DNA from: a virus
DNA: 40,389 bases
Strand: one strand, 5' to 3'
Virus record (IMG/VR): IMGVR_UViG_3300045049_000112
Coordinates: 1 to 40,389 of that record
The translations under genes were made by a program, and so were the position numbers. Positions 16,721 to 24,028 of the stretch are shown one piece after another. The notes beneath the pieces are model-generated. The model was not told the origin of the DNA. It searched no databases and saw only the letters and a program-made list of their open reading frames with translations. Each line of letters starts with the position of its first letter. Position 1 is the first letter of the stretch.

Positions 16721-16911
16721 GCGATCCTATGGACGAGACGAGGGCGCGCAGTGGGGTCTTGATACACTGCATTTTCTTCAACGTAGTACGCATTTCCGAC
16801 GATGATCGGAGCCGGGTAAATCTTCCCCTCCTTGATCCAGCGTCGAGCCGTCCGCATTGCGGGTGCCGGACTGAACTCCCGCGCAAGCCAATCGCTCAGT
16901 CTGATCTTCAT
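16717..16911 (-). CDS. xis: Excisionase (lambda Xis-like)
   Basis: A 64-residue winged-helix protein: LSDWLAREF, TARRWIKEGKIYPAPI and YYVEENAVY follow the lambda Xis pattern. It bends the attachment DNA and steers the integrase to excision. AAGGAG lies 8 bases before ATG 16911, and the stop overlaps the integrase start by 4 bases, giving coupled translation. Confidence 0.85.
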   Translation of the reverse strand: MKIRLSDWLAREFSPAPAMRTARRWIKEGKIYPAPIIVGNAYYVEENAVYQDPTARPRLVHRIA

Positions 16912-16963
16912 CTCTCCACTCCTTCCAGCTAATCTCTAGTATCCGTTGCAAGACTTCGGTCAC

Positions 16964-17083
16964 TTAGCGCATCCATCTGATCTTTGCTTTGCCACATTTC
17001 GGGCAGTAGCCGGGTTGGAAATAGCCGCCGCTGTGGTGCATCCGGACGCTTTCCCATTTCCACTTGTGCCAACAGAATTTCAT
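16964..17083 (-). CDS. Small Cys/Trp-rich zinc-ribbon-like protein
   Basis: A 39-residue protein starting at 17083, overlapping the stop of the preceding gene (ATGA). It has one early Cys (MKFCWHKWKW) and a later CPKCGKAK, so a small metal knuckle is likely. Many phage early operons carry such tiny zinc-binding proteins with unknown targets. It is too short for family assignment. Confidence 0.6.
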   Translation of the reverse strand: MKFCWHKWKWESVRMHHSGGYFQPGYCPKCGKAKIRWMR

Positions 17084-17259
17084 TTCTGTTCTCCCTCACT
17101 AGCAGGGGCGCGGCGGTTCCATGCATCAATCGCTTCCGTAACACTTTCGTCGTTCCATCCACCTTCAGCGCCGCATACTTGGCACTCAACGTAGAAGCTT
17201 TTAAAGCGCAGGCATACATCAGCACTCCCGCAAAACGGACAAGGCTTCAGTTCGCTCAC
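17080..17259 (-). CDS. Lar-like restriction-alleviation zinc-ribbon protein
   Basis: A 59-residue protein from GTG 17259 (AGGAGG upstream). LKPCPFCGSADVC, VECQVCGAEGGW and AIDAWNRRA match the Lar_restr_allev pattern: two CxxC pairs and a final AW-N-R motif. In Rac prophage Lar eases type I restriction; most phage homologues are untested. The start overlaps the stop of the 60-residue gene upstream. The end (RRAPASEGEQK) shares RRAPAS with that neighbour, encoded by an 18-bp DNA repeat (17098..17115 and 17274..17291). Confidence 0.75.
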   Translation of the reverse strand: MSELKPCPFCGSADVCLRFKSFYVECQVCGAEGGWNDESVTEAIDAWNRRAPASEGEQK

Positions 17260-17438
17260 GATTCCTCCTTATTACTAGCAGGGGCGCGGCGCTCGAAGTA
17301 ATCCCGTGCGTAGGCCCATGCGATTTGAAACGTATAAGCGTCGGTGTTGTGGCCGCGCGCACGAGAGTCGGCGAACGCCGCTTCCCATCCCGTAAGAGGA
17401 TCGTCTTTCAGTCGAAAGAAGCATGACAGTAGGCTCAC
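17256..17438 (-). CDS. Small phage protein, unknown function
   Basis: A 60-residue protein from GTG 17438, overlapping the upstream stop. The sequence WEAAFADSRARGHNTDAY, then FQIAWAYARDYFERRAP, is helical and of a type seen in phage early operons. It ends RRAPASNKEES. The RRAPAS part is shared with the next gene and the EES end with the two genes upstream. No enzyme motif. Confidence 0.6.
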   Translation of the reverse strand: MSLLSCFFRLKDDPLTGWEAAFADSRARGHNTDAYTFQIAWAYARDYFERRAPASNKEES

Positions 17439-17869
17439 GATCCTTCCTCCTGACGTTGGGAGAGGGCAGACCCGACCATATTCGGATCACGCAAATCCCT
17501 TTCCAATCCGCTGACGGCATCAGCGACATCCAGATACGTCAAATACTTCAGCGCACATTCCCGAAGTCTCGCGTTATCCGCAGCAGCGTCTTCGATAGCG
17601 GCGCGGAGTTCGGTGACGGTTTGGCCGACGAACGCCGGCACTTCGTCGGGGCTTCCCACAGCTGCGCCGAGCAGCGAATCTGCATAGCCCTCGACAAACG
17701 CCTTATCGCGGCATTCGGCAACTGTCGCCATTAGCGTCTCGACCTCCTGTTTGCTGACTTCGAGAGCGGCGAGCAAGGTGTCGATGGCGTCAGCGGCTTC
17801 TGTGCACGTGGTCAGGTCCATCGCGCGCAGACGTGTTGCCATGAACCGCATCTTTTCGGTGTCGATCAT
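17435..17869 (-). CDS. Helical early protein, paralogue of the next gene upstream
   Basis: A 144-residue protein. Its start (IDTEKMRFMATRLRA), the segment AADAIDTLLAALE and its end (ALSQRQEEGS) also occur in the 94-residue protein encoded at 17866..18150, while the centres differ. The two genes share a 34-bp identical DNA block (17758..17791 and 18006..18039). The central region (VEGYADSLLGAAVGSPDE) is specific to this copy. It is mostly helical, without known motifs. Confidence 0.65.
   Translation of the reverse strand: MIDTEKMRFMATRLRAMDLTTCTEAADAIDTLLAALEVSKQEVETLMATVAECRDKAFVEGYADSLLGAAVGSPDEVPAFVGQTVTELRAAIEDAAADNARLRECALKYLTYLDVADAVSGLERDLRDPNMVGSALSQRQEEGS
17758..17791. repeat. 34-bp direct repeat within paralogous genes, copy 1
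   Basis: Identical to 18006..18039, 248 bp away, and followed by near-identical bases. It encodes the shared DAIDTLLAALE part. It is a likely site for homologous exchange of small gene cassettes. Confidence 0.85.
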
Positions 17870-18150
17870 GATTCCTCCTGGCGTTGGGAGAGGGCAGCGT
17901 ATTGATCACAGTCTCGCGCCAGTTCAAACGGCTTTTTGTTCATGCGGTGCATATAACCCCACCACTTGCGCCACAGTTCGGCATCCCGCTTATCCGCAGC
18001 AGCGGCTTCGAGAGCGGCGAGCAAGGTGTCGATGGCGTCGGCGGCTTTTGCATAGTCGTCCCTTACCCAGGGATTACTCTGCACGCTAGGGCTTGAGCGA
18101 CGTCGGAAAATCGCCGCCAGCGCTTTCATCTTCTCGGTGTCGATCGTCAT
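17866..18150 (-). CDS. Helical early protein, paralogue of downstream gene
   Basis: A 94-residue protein. N-terminus TIDTEKMKALAAIFRRRS, middle AADAIDTLLAALEAAAADK, a Trp-rich stretch (LWRKWWGYMHRMNKKPFEL) and the end YAALSQRQEES. The shared ends with the 144-residue neighbour suggest gene duplication followed by replacement of the centre. Function unknown. Confidence 0.65.
   Translation of the reverse strand: MTIDTEKMKALAAIFRRRSSPSVQSNPWVRDDYAKAADAIDTLLAALEAAAADKRDAELWRKWWGYMHRMNKKPFELARDCDQYAALSQRQEES
18006..18039. repeat. 34-bp direct repeat within paralogous genes, copy 2
   Basis: Second copy of the block at 17758..17791. Confidence 0.85.
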
Positions 18151-18411
18151 TTACCAACTCACAATTGCGTACATGTTCACAAACTGCCGCTCTTCGTAAA
18201 AGAATTCGAGCTTGTATCCGAACTCCTTCAGGATTTTCTCGGCTTCCTTCCATGCCGCGGCGCGCGCGTAGCCAACGTTCGCCCACCAGTCATGCAGGAT
18301 GATTTGCCTCTGCTTCTTTTCGGCTGCGGCGCGGATAAGCGGCTCAAGCGCCTCGACTCGCTCGCGAATCGTCGGGCCGGCCAGTTCTCTCGCTTCAGAT
18401 GCTGGTATCAC
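18151..18411 (-). CDS. Early phage protein, unknown function
   Basis: An 86-residue protein from GTG 18411 with GGAGAG upstream, overlapping the previous stop. The middle (HDWWANVGYARAAAWKEAEK) is helical and Trp-rich; the end is YEERQFVNMYAIVSW. No recognised domain. Confidence 0.55.
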   Translation of the reverse strand: MIPASEARELAGPTIRERVEALEPLIRAAAEKKQRQIILHDWWANVGYARAAAWKEAEKILKEFGYKLEFFYEERQFVNMYAIVSW

Positions 18412-18749
18412 GGCTTCTCTCCATTCTCGCTATTGGGGGCGGTCTTGAGCTTGCCGCCGCACCCATGACAGAACAGCATCCGGTTTTCGACCGGGCCGCC
18501 ATCGATGAACGACCACGACTCACCGCAGGACGATTCCCAAATACCGTTTTCTACGTCGTCGCACTTCCACTCGCACTCCCTGTCGGGCGTGGTGCGGCGA
18601 GCGGCGGCTAGTTCTTCGAGCACTTGTACATATGCTCCGACGAGCTCGCGCCGAGCATCAACCCTCTCGGAACTTGTGGCCGATCCAAGCAGGTTGTTGA
18701 TCAAATCTCGAATCTCGATCACCTTGTTTCCCATCTCGCGCTCATCCAT
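18408..18749 (-). CDS. Phage protein with zinc-ribbon C-terminus
   Basis: A 113-residue protein. I chose ATG 18749 (MDEREMGNKVIEIRDLI) over longer in-frame starts that overlap the upstream gene. The N-terminal half is helical. The C-terminal half has Cys pairs (RECEWKC, SSCGESW, FCHGCGGKL), a split zinc ribbon common in phage accessory proteins. Target unknown. Confidence 0.65.
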   Translation of the reverse strand: MDEREMGNKVIEIRDLINNLLGSATSSERVDARRELVGAYVQVLEELAAARRTTPDRECEWKCDDVENGIWESSCGESWSFIDGGPVENRMLFCHGCGGKLKTAPNSENGEKP

Positions 18750-18957
18750 GGTGCTTCTCCTTGAGGCCGCGCCAAGCGCAATCCTGAAACATACAAATTT
18801 GCGCAGGATCGTCGATATATACCCACCACGTGCCATTCCATATTCGAAGTTGAGGCGCGCTTGGATATCCGAAAAACCTCGTTTCGTAAATCCCTTTGTG
18901 TATAGGTTTGATGTAGTGCGGAAACCACTCCGTCAGCATGTCATCGGTGATCTTCAT
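18742..18957 (-). CDS. Small Trp-rich early phage protein
   Basis: A 71-residue protein from ATG 18957. It contains PHYIKPIHKGIYETRF and the Trp-rich RIWNGTWWVYIDD, a pattern I associate with phage early-region proteins of unknown role. Its stop overlaps the next start. Confidence 0.6.
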   Translation of the reverse strand: MKITDDMLTEWFPHYIKPIHKGIYETRFFGYPSAPQLRIWNGTWWVYIDDPAQICMFQDCAWRGLKEKHHG

Positions 18958-19142
18958 TGACCCTCCCATTCGAGCGCGTCATAGCGGCCCGTAAGGACGC
19001 GCCATGCGAGGCGCAGGCGACGGAATCTCCACGGGCCGCGCGGGACAGCTAGCGGGCGACATGCCACCCATCGTCCATTGGCCAGGGCAGCGGTATCGGG
19101 ATCGCGAAGTTCGTCAGCGTGGATGAGATTCGGTGTCTTCAT
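18954..19142 (-). CDS. Small basic early phage protein
   Basis: A 62-residue protein from ATG 19142 (GGGAGC upstream). NGRWVACRPLAVPRGPWRF and RLAWRVLTGRYDALEW form a basic, helical pattern that recurs in phage accessory genes. Function unknown. Confidence 0.6.
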   Translation of the reverse strand: MKTPNLIHADELRDPDTAALANGRWVACRPLAVPRGPWRFRRLRLAWRVLTGRYDALEWEGQ

Positions 19143-19152
19143 GATTCGCTCC

Positions 19153-19245
19153 CTAAGCGTCGTTGAACAAACCGATGCACACCACACAATCGCCAGCATC
19201 AGTGAACCAGCGCTTACAGCAACAGACTGAGCAGTGACGAATCAT
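19153..19245 (-). CDS. 30-residue zinc-knuckle-like microprotein
   Basis: A 30-residue frame from ATG 19245 that overlaps the previous stop (ATGA), with GGAG upstream. Cysteines are arranged HCSVCCCKRW and DCVVC, enough for one zinc site. It is short, but the coupled start and metal-ligand pattern support translation. Confidence 0.5.
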   Translation of the reverse strand: MIRHCSVCCCKRWFTDAGDCVVCIGLFNDA

Positions 19246-19565
19246 GATTTGCTCCGGTTGATGGTGTAAAGAGCGCGCACGCCGTGGCTTTCTGCGTACT
19301 GTTTTTCCTGAAGACGCTTTGCCGTTTCAGGATTGCAATTGATCCAATCCCCCTCATACCCGCACGTGCGGACACGGTATTGCCACTGCGCCTCCCCGCA
19401 AACCCTCTCCAGAACCGCGGATTCGATGGCGCGGGCTAACTGTTCTAGCGTCAGAAGCCCGAATGTGTACCGCCGCATATCAACGTAATCGGAGTGCTCG
19501 TACTTCATGCAGATGCGATGTGCGAGAGCTTCGACTTCCTCGCGCGACAGAATCGGCTCGTTCAT
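19242..19565 (-). CDS. Early phage protein, unknown function
   Basis: A 107-residue protein from ATG 19565 with AGGAGAAG upstream. Helical N-terminus (LSREEVEALAHRICMKYEHS), then a mixed part with WQYRVRTCGYEGDWINCN that looks like a small beta domain. No known family recalled. Confidence 0.6.
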   Translation of the reverse strand: MNEPILSREEVEALAHRICMKYEHSDYVDMRRYTFGLLTLEQLARAIESAVLERVCGEAQWQYRVRTCGYEGDWINCNPETAKRLQEKQYAESHGVRALYTINRSKS

Positions 19566-19963
19566 GATGCTTCTCCTGCGCGGGCGCTCGTCCATGACTG
19601 ACCGTGCCGCACGCGCCAAACAGTTTTGAAAGCCACCCCGAAAGCGCGGGCTAGCGTGGCGGTCGAAATGTTGCTGCCACGGATGACCTCGACCAATTCA
19701 TCGTTGAGCCGATGCCATGCGTTGCGCGTTCCGGCCGCTACGGGCGTTTCGTCTCGATGGCATTTGATGCAGAGCCATTCGACATCAAGAGGCTTCGAAT
19801 AATCGTGGTGGTGAGCCTGAATCGGCGAACGACCGTCGCGATATGGCGCCGGGATTTCTCCGCATTTCTGGCAAGTGGTGGGTCGAACCAAGGATCCGTC
19901 ATCAATAGCAGCCCGCACGATTCGCTTGGCGCGATCCTTTTCTTGCTGGGTGGCCTCAGTCAT
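19562..19963 (-). CDS. HNH-type zinc protein with C-terminal HTH
   Basis: A 133-residue protein from ATG 19963. The N-terminal half has CQKCGEIP, HHHDYSKPLDVEWLCIKCH, the HNH/treble-clef layout used by phage nucleases. The C-terminal part (STATLARAFGVAFKTVWRVR) is a helix-turn-helix like the DNA-reading end of free-standing HNH homing endonucleases. It may be a homing-type nuclease or a site-specific DNA-binding protein. No experimental function can be claimed. Confidence 0.65.
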   Translation of the reverse strand: MTEATQQEKDRAKRIVRAAIDDGSLVRPTTCQKCGEIPAPYRDGRSPIQAHHHDYSKPLDVEWLCIKCHRDETPVAAGTRNAWHRLNDELVEVIRGSNISTATLARAFGVAFKTVWRVRHGQSWTSARAGEAS

Positions 19964-21167
19964 GCTTGGCTCCTTTGAGAAGGGCGTGGAGCGCATGCGA
20001 AAGCGCCTTCAACCCCTCTGCTGACGAGTCATTGCCGGTCGCGCGGCACAGGTCCTCTGCCTGCTCCAGCGCGCCGAAATTACCGCCAAGAACGTCGCGC
20101 ATTTCTGACGTCAGCCCCTCCCGAGCGTCTGCCTGCGCGGCCGCAATGAACTTGTTCCATTCGTCATCGGCGGCATGCAGCGCCTCAATCGACGGAAAGG
20201 AAAACCGCATAGCGAAACCCTGCTTTGCCGGATCAGGATCGCCGCTAACCTCGGTGACGCGGAACGCATTGCGCATCATCGGCAAATCGCGTATCTCTGC
20301 TGGGGCGTCTGCCTGCGCGGGATGCTGCGGGGCGGCCTCGAGCATGGCGCGGTACGTGCTCGCCCACGTGGGCTGAAACATCGTCTGGTCGTGGTTGTTC
20401 GCTGCTGCGCGCATTTCTTCGGTCAACTCGACCGGCACGAGCTTCCATCCGTCCGGGATCGCCACCGGTTCCGCCGCCTGCGCGGGGACGATCTTGCCGA
20501 GCGCGATCGAATAGTTCTCAGCCAGTCGCGCGCCTGGTGCGCCGGCATGCTCGATCATGTCGCGCTTCTTGGCGTCGGAGATGCAGTCTCGCGGATCGTC
20601 AATGCGCATCCATGCGACAGCCGCCCCTTTCGCCCCCGTCTCGTTGGCAGATGCGGCGCGGGCTTGCCAGCCACGCCATGCTCGTTGCGTGTTCCAATCG
20701 TCGTAATTGTCGAGGTCATCTCGCGCGAGGTCGGGCGTCGAATCGAGAACTCCGGTTTGCATCCACGCCTCGAACGCCGCCCGCTCGTCCGCCGGCGCGG
20801 GTGCGGTTGGTGCCATCGCAGCGTCCATTACGGCATTCACCGCACGTATCGTTCGATAAAGGTTGTCCTCCAGCGACGCGCCGAACCCTTCGAGCGATTC
20901 ATTGGTCGCGACGCCAAGTCGGACCATCAGCGCGCGGAGCTTTTCGAGGCAGTCAACGCCAACGTCGATCGGCGCTGCTGTGGGCTGCGAAGAACAGCGC
21001 TCGACGAAATCGATCACTTCGCCTAGCAACCGATACCGGCATGCAGCATCGTGATAATGCGGATCGGGCGTCTTCGTCAGGCAAGTGCAGCTTGCAGTTT
21101 GAGCCATCATTAAAGCGTGGGTATGTTGGCCCGTCAGCACATCAGCGCGGCTCTTATCGGTGGTCAT
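19956..21167 (-). CDS. Large mosaic accessory phage protein
   Basis: A 403-residue protein. It is made of blocks met separately in phage accessory proteins: CTCLTKTPDPHYHDAACRYR (N-terminus), ERAAFEAWMQTGVL and WRGWQARA (about 130-170), IPDGWKLVPVELTEEMRAA (about 230-250), then a helical end. Ala/Gln linkers (PAQADAPAE, AAQADAREG) separate blocks. This looks like a gene built by repeated recombination of small modules, like the Ea22-type genes of lambdoid phages. Function unknown. Confidence 0.6.
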   Translation of the reverse strand: MTTDKSRADVLTGQHTHALMMAQTASCTCLTKTPDPHYHDAACRYRLLGEVIDFVERCSSQPTAAPIDVGVDCLEKLRALMVRLGVATNESLEGFGASLEDNLYRTIRAVNAVMDAAMAPTAPAPADERAAFEAWMQTGVLDSTPDLARDDLDNYDDWNTQRAWRGWQARAASANETGAKGAAVAWMRIDDPRDCISDAKKRDMIEHAGAPGARLAENYSIALGKIVPAQAAEPVAIPDGWKLVPVELTEEMRAAANNHDQTMFQPTWASTYRAMLEAAPQHPAQADAPAEIRDLPMMRNAFRVTEVSGDPDPAKQGFAMRFSFPSIEALHAADDEWNKFIAAAQADAREGLTSEMRDVLGGNFGALEQAEDLCRATGNDSSAEGLKALSHALHALLKGAKHD

Positions 21168-21178
21168 AATTGGTATCC

Positions 21179-21207
21179 AAAAAAGTAGCCCCTGTGTTAG
21201 CGGGCTA
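21179..21207 (-). terminator. Intrinsic terminator downstream of ninB
   Basis: On the minus strand TAGCCC (21207..21202), a 10-base loop, GGGCTA (21191..21186), then six T (21184..21179). It would reduce leftward transcription between the recombination genes and the accessory genes unless antitermination acts. Confidence 0.75.
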
Positions 21208-21215
21208 AACGGGGA

Positions 21216-21602
21216 TTAAATCGCTGCGAACTCGACTCCAAGCGTTTCCACTGCATACAGTTCGATCATCGTCACGTAACGCTGGAAGGTTTCTTTGTCC
21301 ATCTGGCTTGTGCTCATCGGCGTCAACCCAGCGGGTCCGTCTTCCTTCGGTGCGAACTGTTCCCTGAAATACGTGTGCCATGCCTCGCGGCTGAAGCGCT
21401 TTCCATCGACGTAGGCTTGACTGGATATTTCTTCCAGAAGCGCCCAATATCGGGCGTTTGCCTGTGTACTGCGCTTTGCTTGATATTCGTCTACCGTGAC
21501 CATCAGAGGCCTTCCGGCTGCGGCCATGGGTCCAGCAAGCGACTTGATGTAACTGACGAGTGCGTGACCGTGCTCAGGTGCACGGAGGACGAAGATCTTC
21601 AT
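21216..21602 (-). CDS. ninB: NinB-family recombination protein
   Basis: A 128-residue protein. STQANARYWALLEEISSQ, REAWHTYFREQFAP and the end IELYAVETLGVEF are the NinB (lambda Orf) signature. NinB binds single-stranded DNA and loads recombination proteins, and can replace RecFOR functions. Here it lies next to a YqaJ-like exonuclease rather than in a nin region. ATG 21602 overlaps the upstream stop. Confidence 0.88.
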   Translation of the reverse strand: MKIFVLRAPEHGHALVSYIKSLAGPMAAAGRPLMVTVDEYQAKRSTQANARYWALLEEISSQAYVDGKRFSREAWHTYFREQFAPKEDGPAGLTPMSTSQMDKETFQRYVTMIELYAVETLGVEFAAI

Positions 21603-22225
21603 GCATGCTCCTCAGCGATGGTTTGAACAATCTGATCGAAGTAGACACGGGCTGCGTCTACCTTCCGCTTGATCTGATCTTCCAATGCCCGGTCGCGCTT
21701 ATATGGCACGCGAGTCACGCGCAGCACCGGATCAATGTGATCGACGTAATGTAGGTCTTCCGGTTCGTATCGGATCAGTTCGTCCGGAGTCGTCACCAAG
21801 CAATAGTCGATTTCGAATTCATCGCAATTCCACAGCATCATGTATCCGCGTCCCTGCCATTCGTAATCCTTGTCCCTCCCGGCAAAGACGGTTGCCGGAA
21901 AGGTTGCGAGCGACCACGGCGCTTTGATATCGTGGATGCGCGTTCCGGTGTAGATGTCGCACTCCCCAGTAATCCAATCGTTTTCGCGACGCTCAGTATT
22001 CTTGGTGAAGTTCGAGAATAGGACTTCGTTAAGCAGTTCAATGCATGCCTGTTCTACGATGATCCCTTTTTCCATTTCCTTCGAACTGACTTCCTTCGTG
22101 TACTGATAAACGAATTCCTTAGCCAGTTCTTCGATGTGCGTCTTTGCACCGACAGACAGAATCTCATCCTTTGACTTCGGCTCGGTCATGATTTTGCTCA
22201 GGGAGGAGCAGCGCATTTTGAACAT
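21599..22225 (-). CDS. YqaJ-like PD-(D/E)XK recombination exonuclease
   Basis: A 208-residue nuclease. Motifs fit the RecB/lambda-exonuclease fold: Glu58 (GIIVEQACIE), Asp90 (TGECDIY), Asp99-x-Lys101 (HDIKAPW) and the QxxxY motif (Gln124-Tyr128, EWQGRGYM). It should resect linear DNA ends for annealing. It forms one unit with the flanking 163-residue protein and NinB. No RecT or Erf annealing protein is visible in the window. Confidence 0.8.
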   Translation of the reverse strand: MFKMRCSSLSKIMTEPKSKDEILSVGAKTHIEELAKEFVYQYTKEVSSKEMEKGIIVEQACIELLNEVLFSNFTKNTERRENDWITGECDIYTGTRIHDIKAPWSLATFPATVFAGRDKDYEWQGRGYMMLWNCDEFEIDYCLVTTPDELIRYEPEDLHYVDHIDPVLRVTRVPYKRDRALEDQIKRKVDAARVYFDQIVQTIAEEHA

Positions 22226-22716
22226 TATTCCTCCACGGCAGCTTTGATGGCTTCATCTACGCGCTTATTCTGCGCGTCCGTCAGATCGAATTGTGCGCGC
22301 AATTTTTCAGTCGTGTACTCGCCTCGTAAAATCGACTTGATTGCATTCTCCAATCGGTCATCAGCAATCGGTCGACGACGCTTGGCGGGTGGAGTGGGGC
22401 GAATTCGCAGACATTCGACCATTTCTCCGAATGCTTTCGTGGTGCTAGCAAACAGAGTGATCTCCTTACCGGCCCATTCCTCGATGTAGGGGCCGTACAT
22501 CTTGTGGATGGTCTTCGAGTTCGTGACGTTCAGAATCAGCGGCTTTTGCCCCACCAAGTGGGCTACTGTGCAAACCTCCTTTTTTCCGTCTGCTCCGGTG
22601 ACCTGCTCGCTCTGAACATAGTCAATCGTCACGGTTAGATCCTCCCCCGGGGTCAGGGCGTATGCTCCGATGTAATCCGGATTGATTAGCTTCTTCCAAT
22701 GTGTTTTCGTGTCCAT
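22225..22716 (-). CDS. Conserved phage protein paired with the exonuclease
   Basis: A 163-residue protein from ATG 22716; the frame is open further but upstream bases are not protein-like in this frame. HWKKLINPDYIGAYALTPGE, TNSKTIHKMYGPYIEEWAG and AFGEMVECLRIRP form a beta-rich core that I know from phages next to YqaJ-like nucleases. The C-terminal 50 residues are helical (RLENAIKSILRGEYTTEKL). It may bind single-stranded DNA and serve as partner of the nuclease. This role is inferred from context. Confidence 0.7.
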   Translation of the reverse strand: MDTKTHWKKLINPDYIGAYALTPGEDLTVTIDYVQSEQVTGADGKKEVCTVAHLVGQKPLILNVTNSKTIHKMYGPYIEEWAGKEITLFASTTKAFGEMVECLRIRPTPPAKRRRPIADDRLENAIKSILRGEYTTEKLRAQFDLTDAQNKRVDEAIKAAVEE

Positions 22717-22831
22717 TTCGGCTCCTTGCGCCGCATTTCCGACATAGATTGTTAATGCATTTCTCTGTTTGTGACTCAAATGCTTGAAGTGTGTCGGCCG
22801 CGAGCCATGTCGGACCGTCATCGGTGCTCAC
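22622..22831 (-). CDS. Possible small protein overlapping the recombination gene
   Basis: A frame from GTG 22831, overlapping the upstream stop as GTGA in the style of this operon. The first 40 residues (STDDGPTWLAADTLQAF, then CINNLCRKCG) look natural, with a CxxC pair. The rest runs antiphase through the next gene for 95 bases and looks like shadow translation. It could be a real short gene or a fusion remnant. Confidence 0.3.
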   Translation of the reverse strand: MSTDDGPTWLAADTLQAFESQTEKCINNLCRKCGARSRNGHENTLEEANQSGLHRSIRPDPGGGSNRDD

Positions 22832-22983
22832 GTCTGGCTCCGATGTGCAGCAGCTTGGTCGACGTATGGTGGGTCAGCAGGAACGATTAACGACCTGACA
22901 ATCAGAAGAAAGAGGGCTATCGCAATCCACAACACGATCAGTTCGCCCACATTTCTCGCAAGGTTTCTCCAATCGACTTTCAT
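22828..22983 (-). CDS. Small single-pass membrane protein
   Basis: A 51-residue protein from ATG 22983, overlapping the upstream stop. Residues about 13-33 (GELIVLWIAIALFLLIVRSL) form one membrane segment. The tail (PADPPYVDQAAAHRSQT) is hydrophilic. Function unknown. Confidence 0.65.
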   Translation of the reverse strand: MKVDWRNLARNVGELIVLWIAIALFLLIVRSLIVPADPPYVDQAAAHRSQT

Positions 22984-23156
22984 CCGAGGCTCCTCAGGTA
23001 GGGGCCGCCAAGGTCCGCAGCGAACCAGAGAGCGCCGATCGCCACGCCGTATACGACCGCCCATAGCGACCCTTCGATCACGTAGCGCAGGCGCGATACA
23101 GGCGATGGCTTGTAATCGCGCAATACAGGCGATAGGCTGTTGAGAGGGGTGCGCAT
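22980..23156 (-). CDS. Small membrane protein
   Basis: A 58-residue protein. I chose ATG 23156, two bases after the preceding stop. A membrane segment spans about residues 28-47 (IEGSLWAVVYGVAIGALWFA). The gene pairs with the next small membrane gene. Possible membrane exclusion or regulatory role; not recognised. Confidence 0.65.
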   Translation of the reverse strand: MRTPLNSLSPVLRDYKPSPVSRLRYVIEGSLWAVVYGVAIGALWFAADLGGPYLRSLG

Positions 23157-23158
23157 GG

Positions 23159-24028
23159 TCAGTACTCCCGGCGCTGGAAGGCCGTCAGCGCGTCGGTCGC
23201 GAGCTGCTGGTCCGCGACGCTCGCCATGATCCGGTCGTAGTTCCACGTCGTATCTCGGAACACGCGGCCGTCTTCGAACTCGCACAGGCACGCGATCACG
23301 TCGTTCGCGATTTCCTTGTCCTCGTCGGTGACGATCGTGAAGCGGTCGATCGCATCGCGGACGCGGTACGGACCCTCGGACCAGTCGCCGCGCGTCGCCA
23401 TCATCGCGAGCGCCAAGTCGATGCGCTGATCCTTCGCGCGGAGCGCTTCGAGCACGTCATCCCATGTCGATTCTTCGGGCAACTCGTAGCGCAGCACGAT
23501 GCGCGCGAGTTCGATGTTCGCCTTCCGTGCTTCGCGCTCTGCCTCTGCGGCGCGCTGGCGCTGCAGCTCGGCCTGCTCGGTCTCGCGCGCTGCGGTCGCG
23601 GCGTACTCGTCGTACCGGGCCTTGAGCGTCTCGTACGAGCGCGTTGCGTTGGCGAACCCGTCGTCGGTCTTGATGAAGCGCGCAATGTCGCTGATCCAGC
23701 CCGCGTTGCACGTGACGTTCTTCGGGTAGCGCGAACGCGATTTCGTGTCGCGCTCGGTCCATGACTTCGGCATGCCGATTTCTTCCATGAACGCGCGGAC
23801 GCGATCAGCCGTACCTTTGTTGCGCTCGATGGCTTCGAGGTTCGCCTCGTGTAGCGCGACATCCTTTGCGCGTGCTGCTTCTAGCTGCGCCAGCGCGTAG
23901 TCGGCGATCGCCTTTGACGTAGGCGTGCGGTAGGTCGACAACGAGCTTGCGTAGCTCTGCGGGCTCGCCATGCACTTGTTGACGAAGCCGCATTGCTCGA
24001 CGGGCATGATCTTGCGGTCGGTGCTCAC
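23159..24028 (-). CDS. Coiled-coil accessory phage protein in GC-rich block
   Basis: A 289-residue protein. N-terminus VEQCGFVNKCMASPQSYASS, a helical part with RDTKSRSRYPKNVTCNAGW (about 93-111), a coiled coil rich in Arg, Glu and Ala (about 140-175) and an acidic end. Codon third positions are markedly more G/C-rich than in neighbours, suggesting recent gain from a high-GC host. No catalytic motif is seen. Confidence 0.65.
   Translation of the reverse strand: MSTDRKIMPVEQCGFVNKCMASPQSYASSLSTYRTPTSKAIADYALAQLEAARAKDVALHEANLEAIERNKGTADRVRAFMEEIGMPKSWTERDTKSRSRYPKNVTCNAGWISDIARFIKTDDGFANATRSYETLKARYDEYAATAARETEQAELQRQRAAEAEREARKANIELARIVLRYELPEESTWDDVLEALRAKDQRIDLALAMMATRGDWSEGPYRVRDAIDRFTIVTDEDKEIANDVIACLCEFEDGRVFRDTTWNYDRIMASVADQQLATDALTAFQRREY

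Noticed and set aside
16778-16963. GTG-started 61-residue frame before and across xis
   Set aside because: It overlaps the excisionase by 134 bases in another frame, and its second half is not protein-like.
20175-21026. A 283-residue plus-strand frame
   Set aside because: Shadow of the 403-residue accessory gene; the minus-strand product has recognisable phage blocks and this one has none.
23499-23729. Plus-strand frame of 76 residues in the high-GC block
   Set aside because: Typical antisense shadow of a GC-rich gene without a ribosome site.
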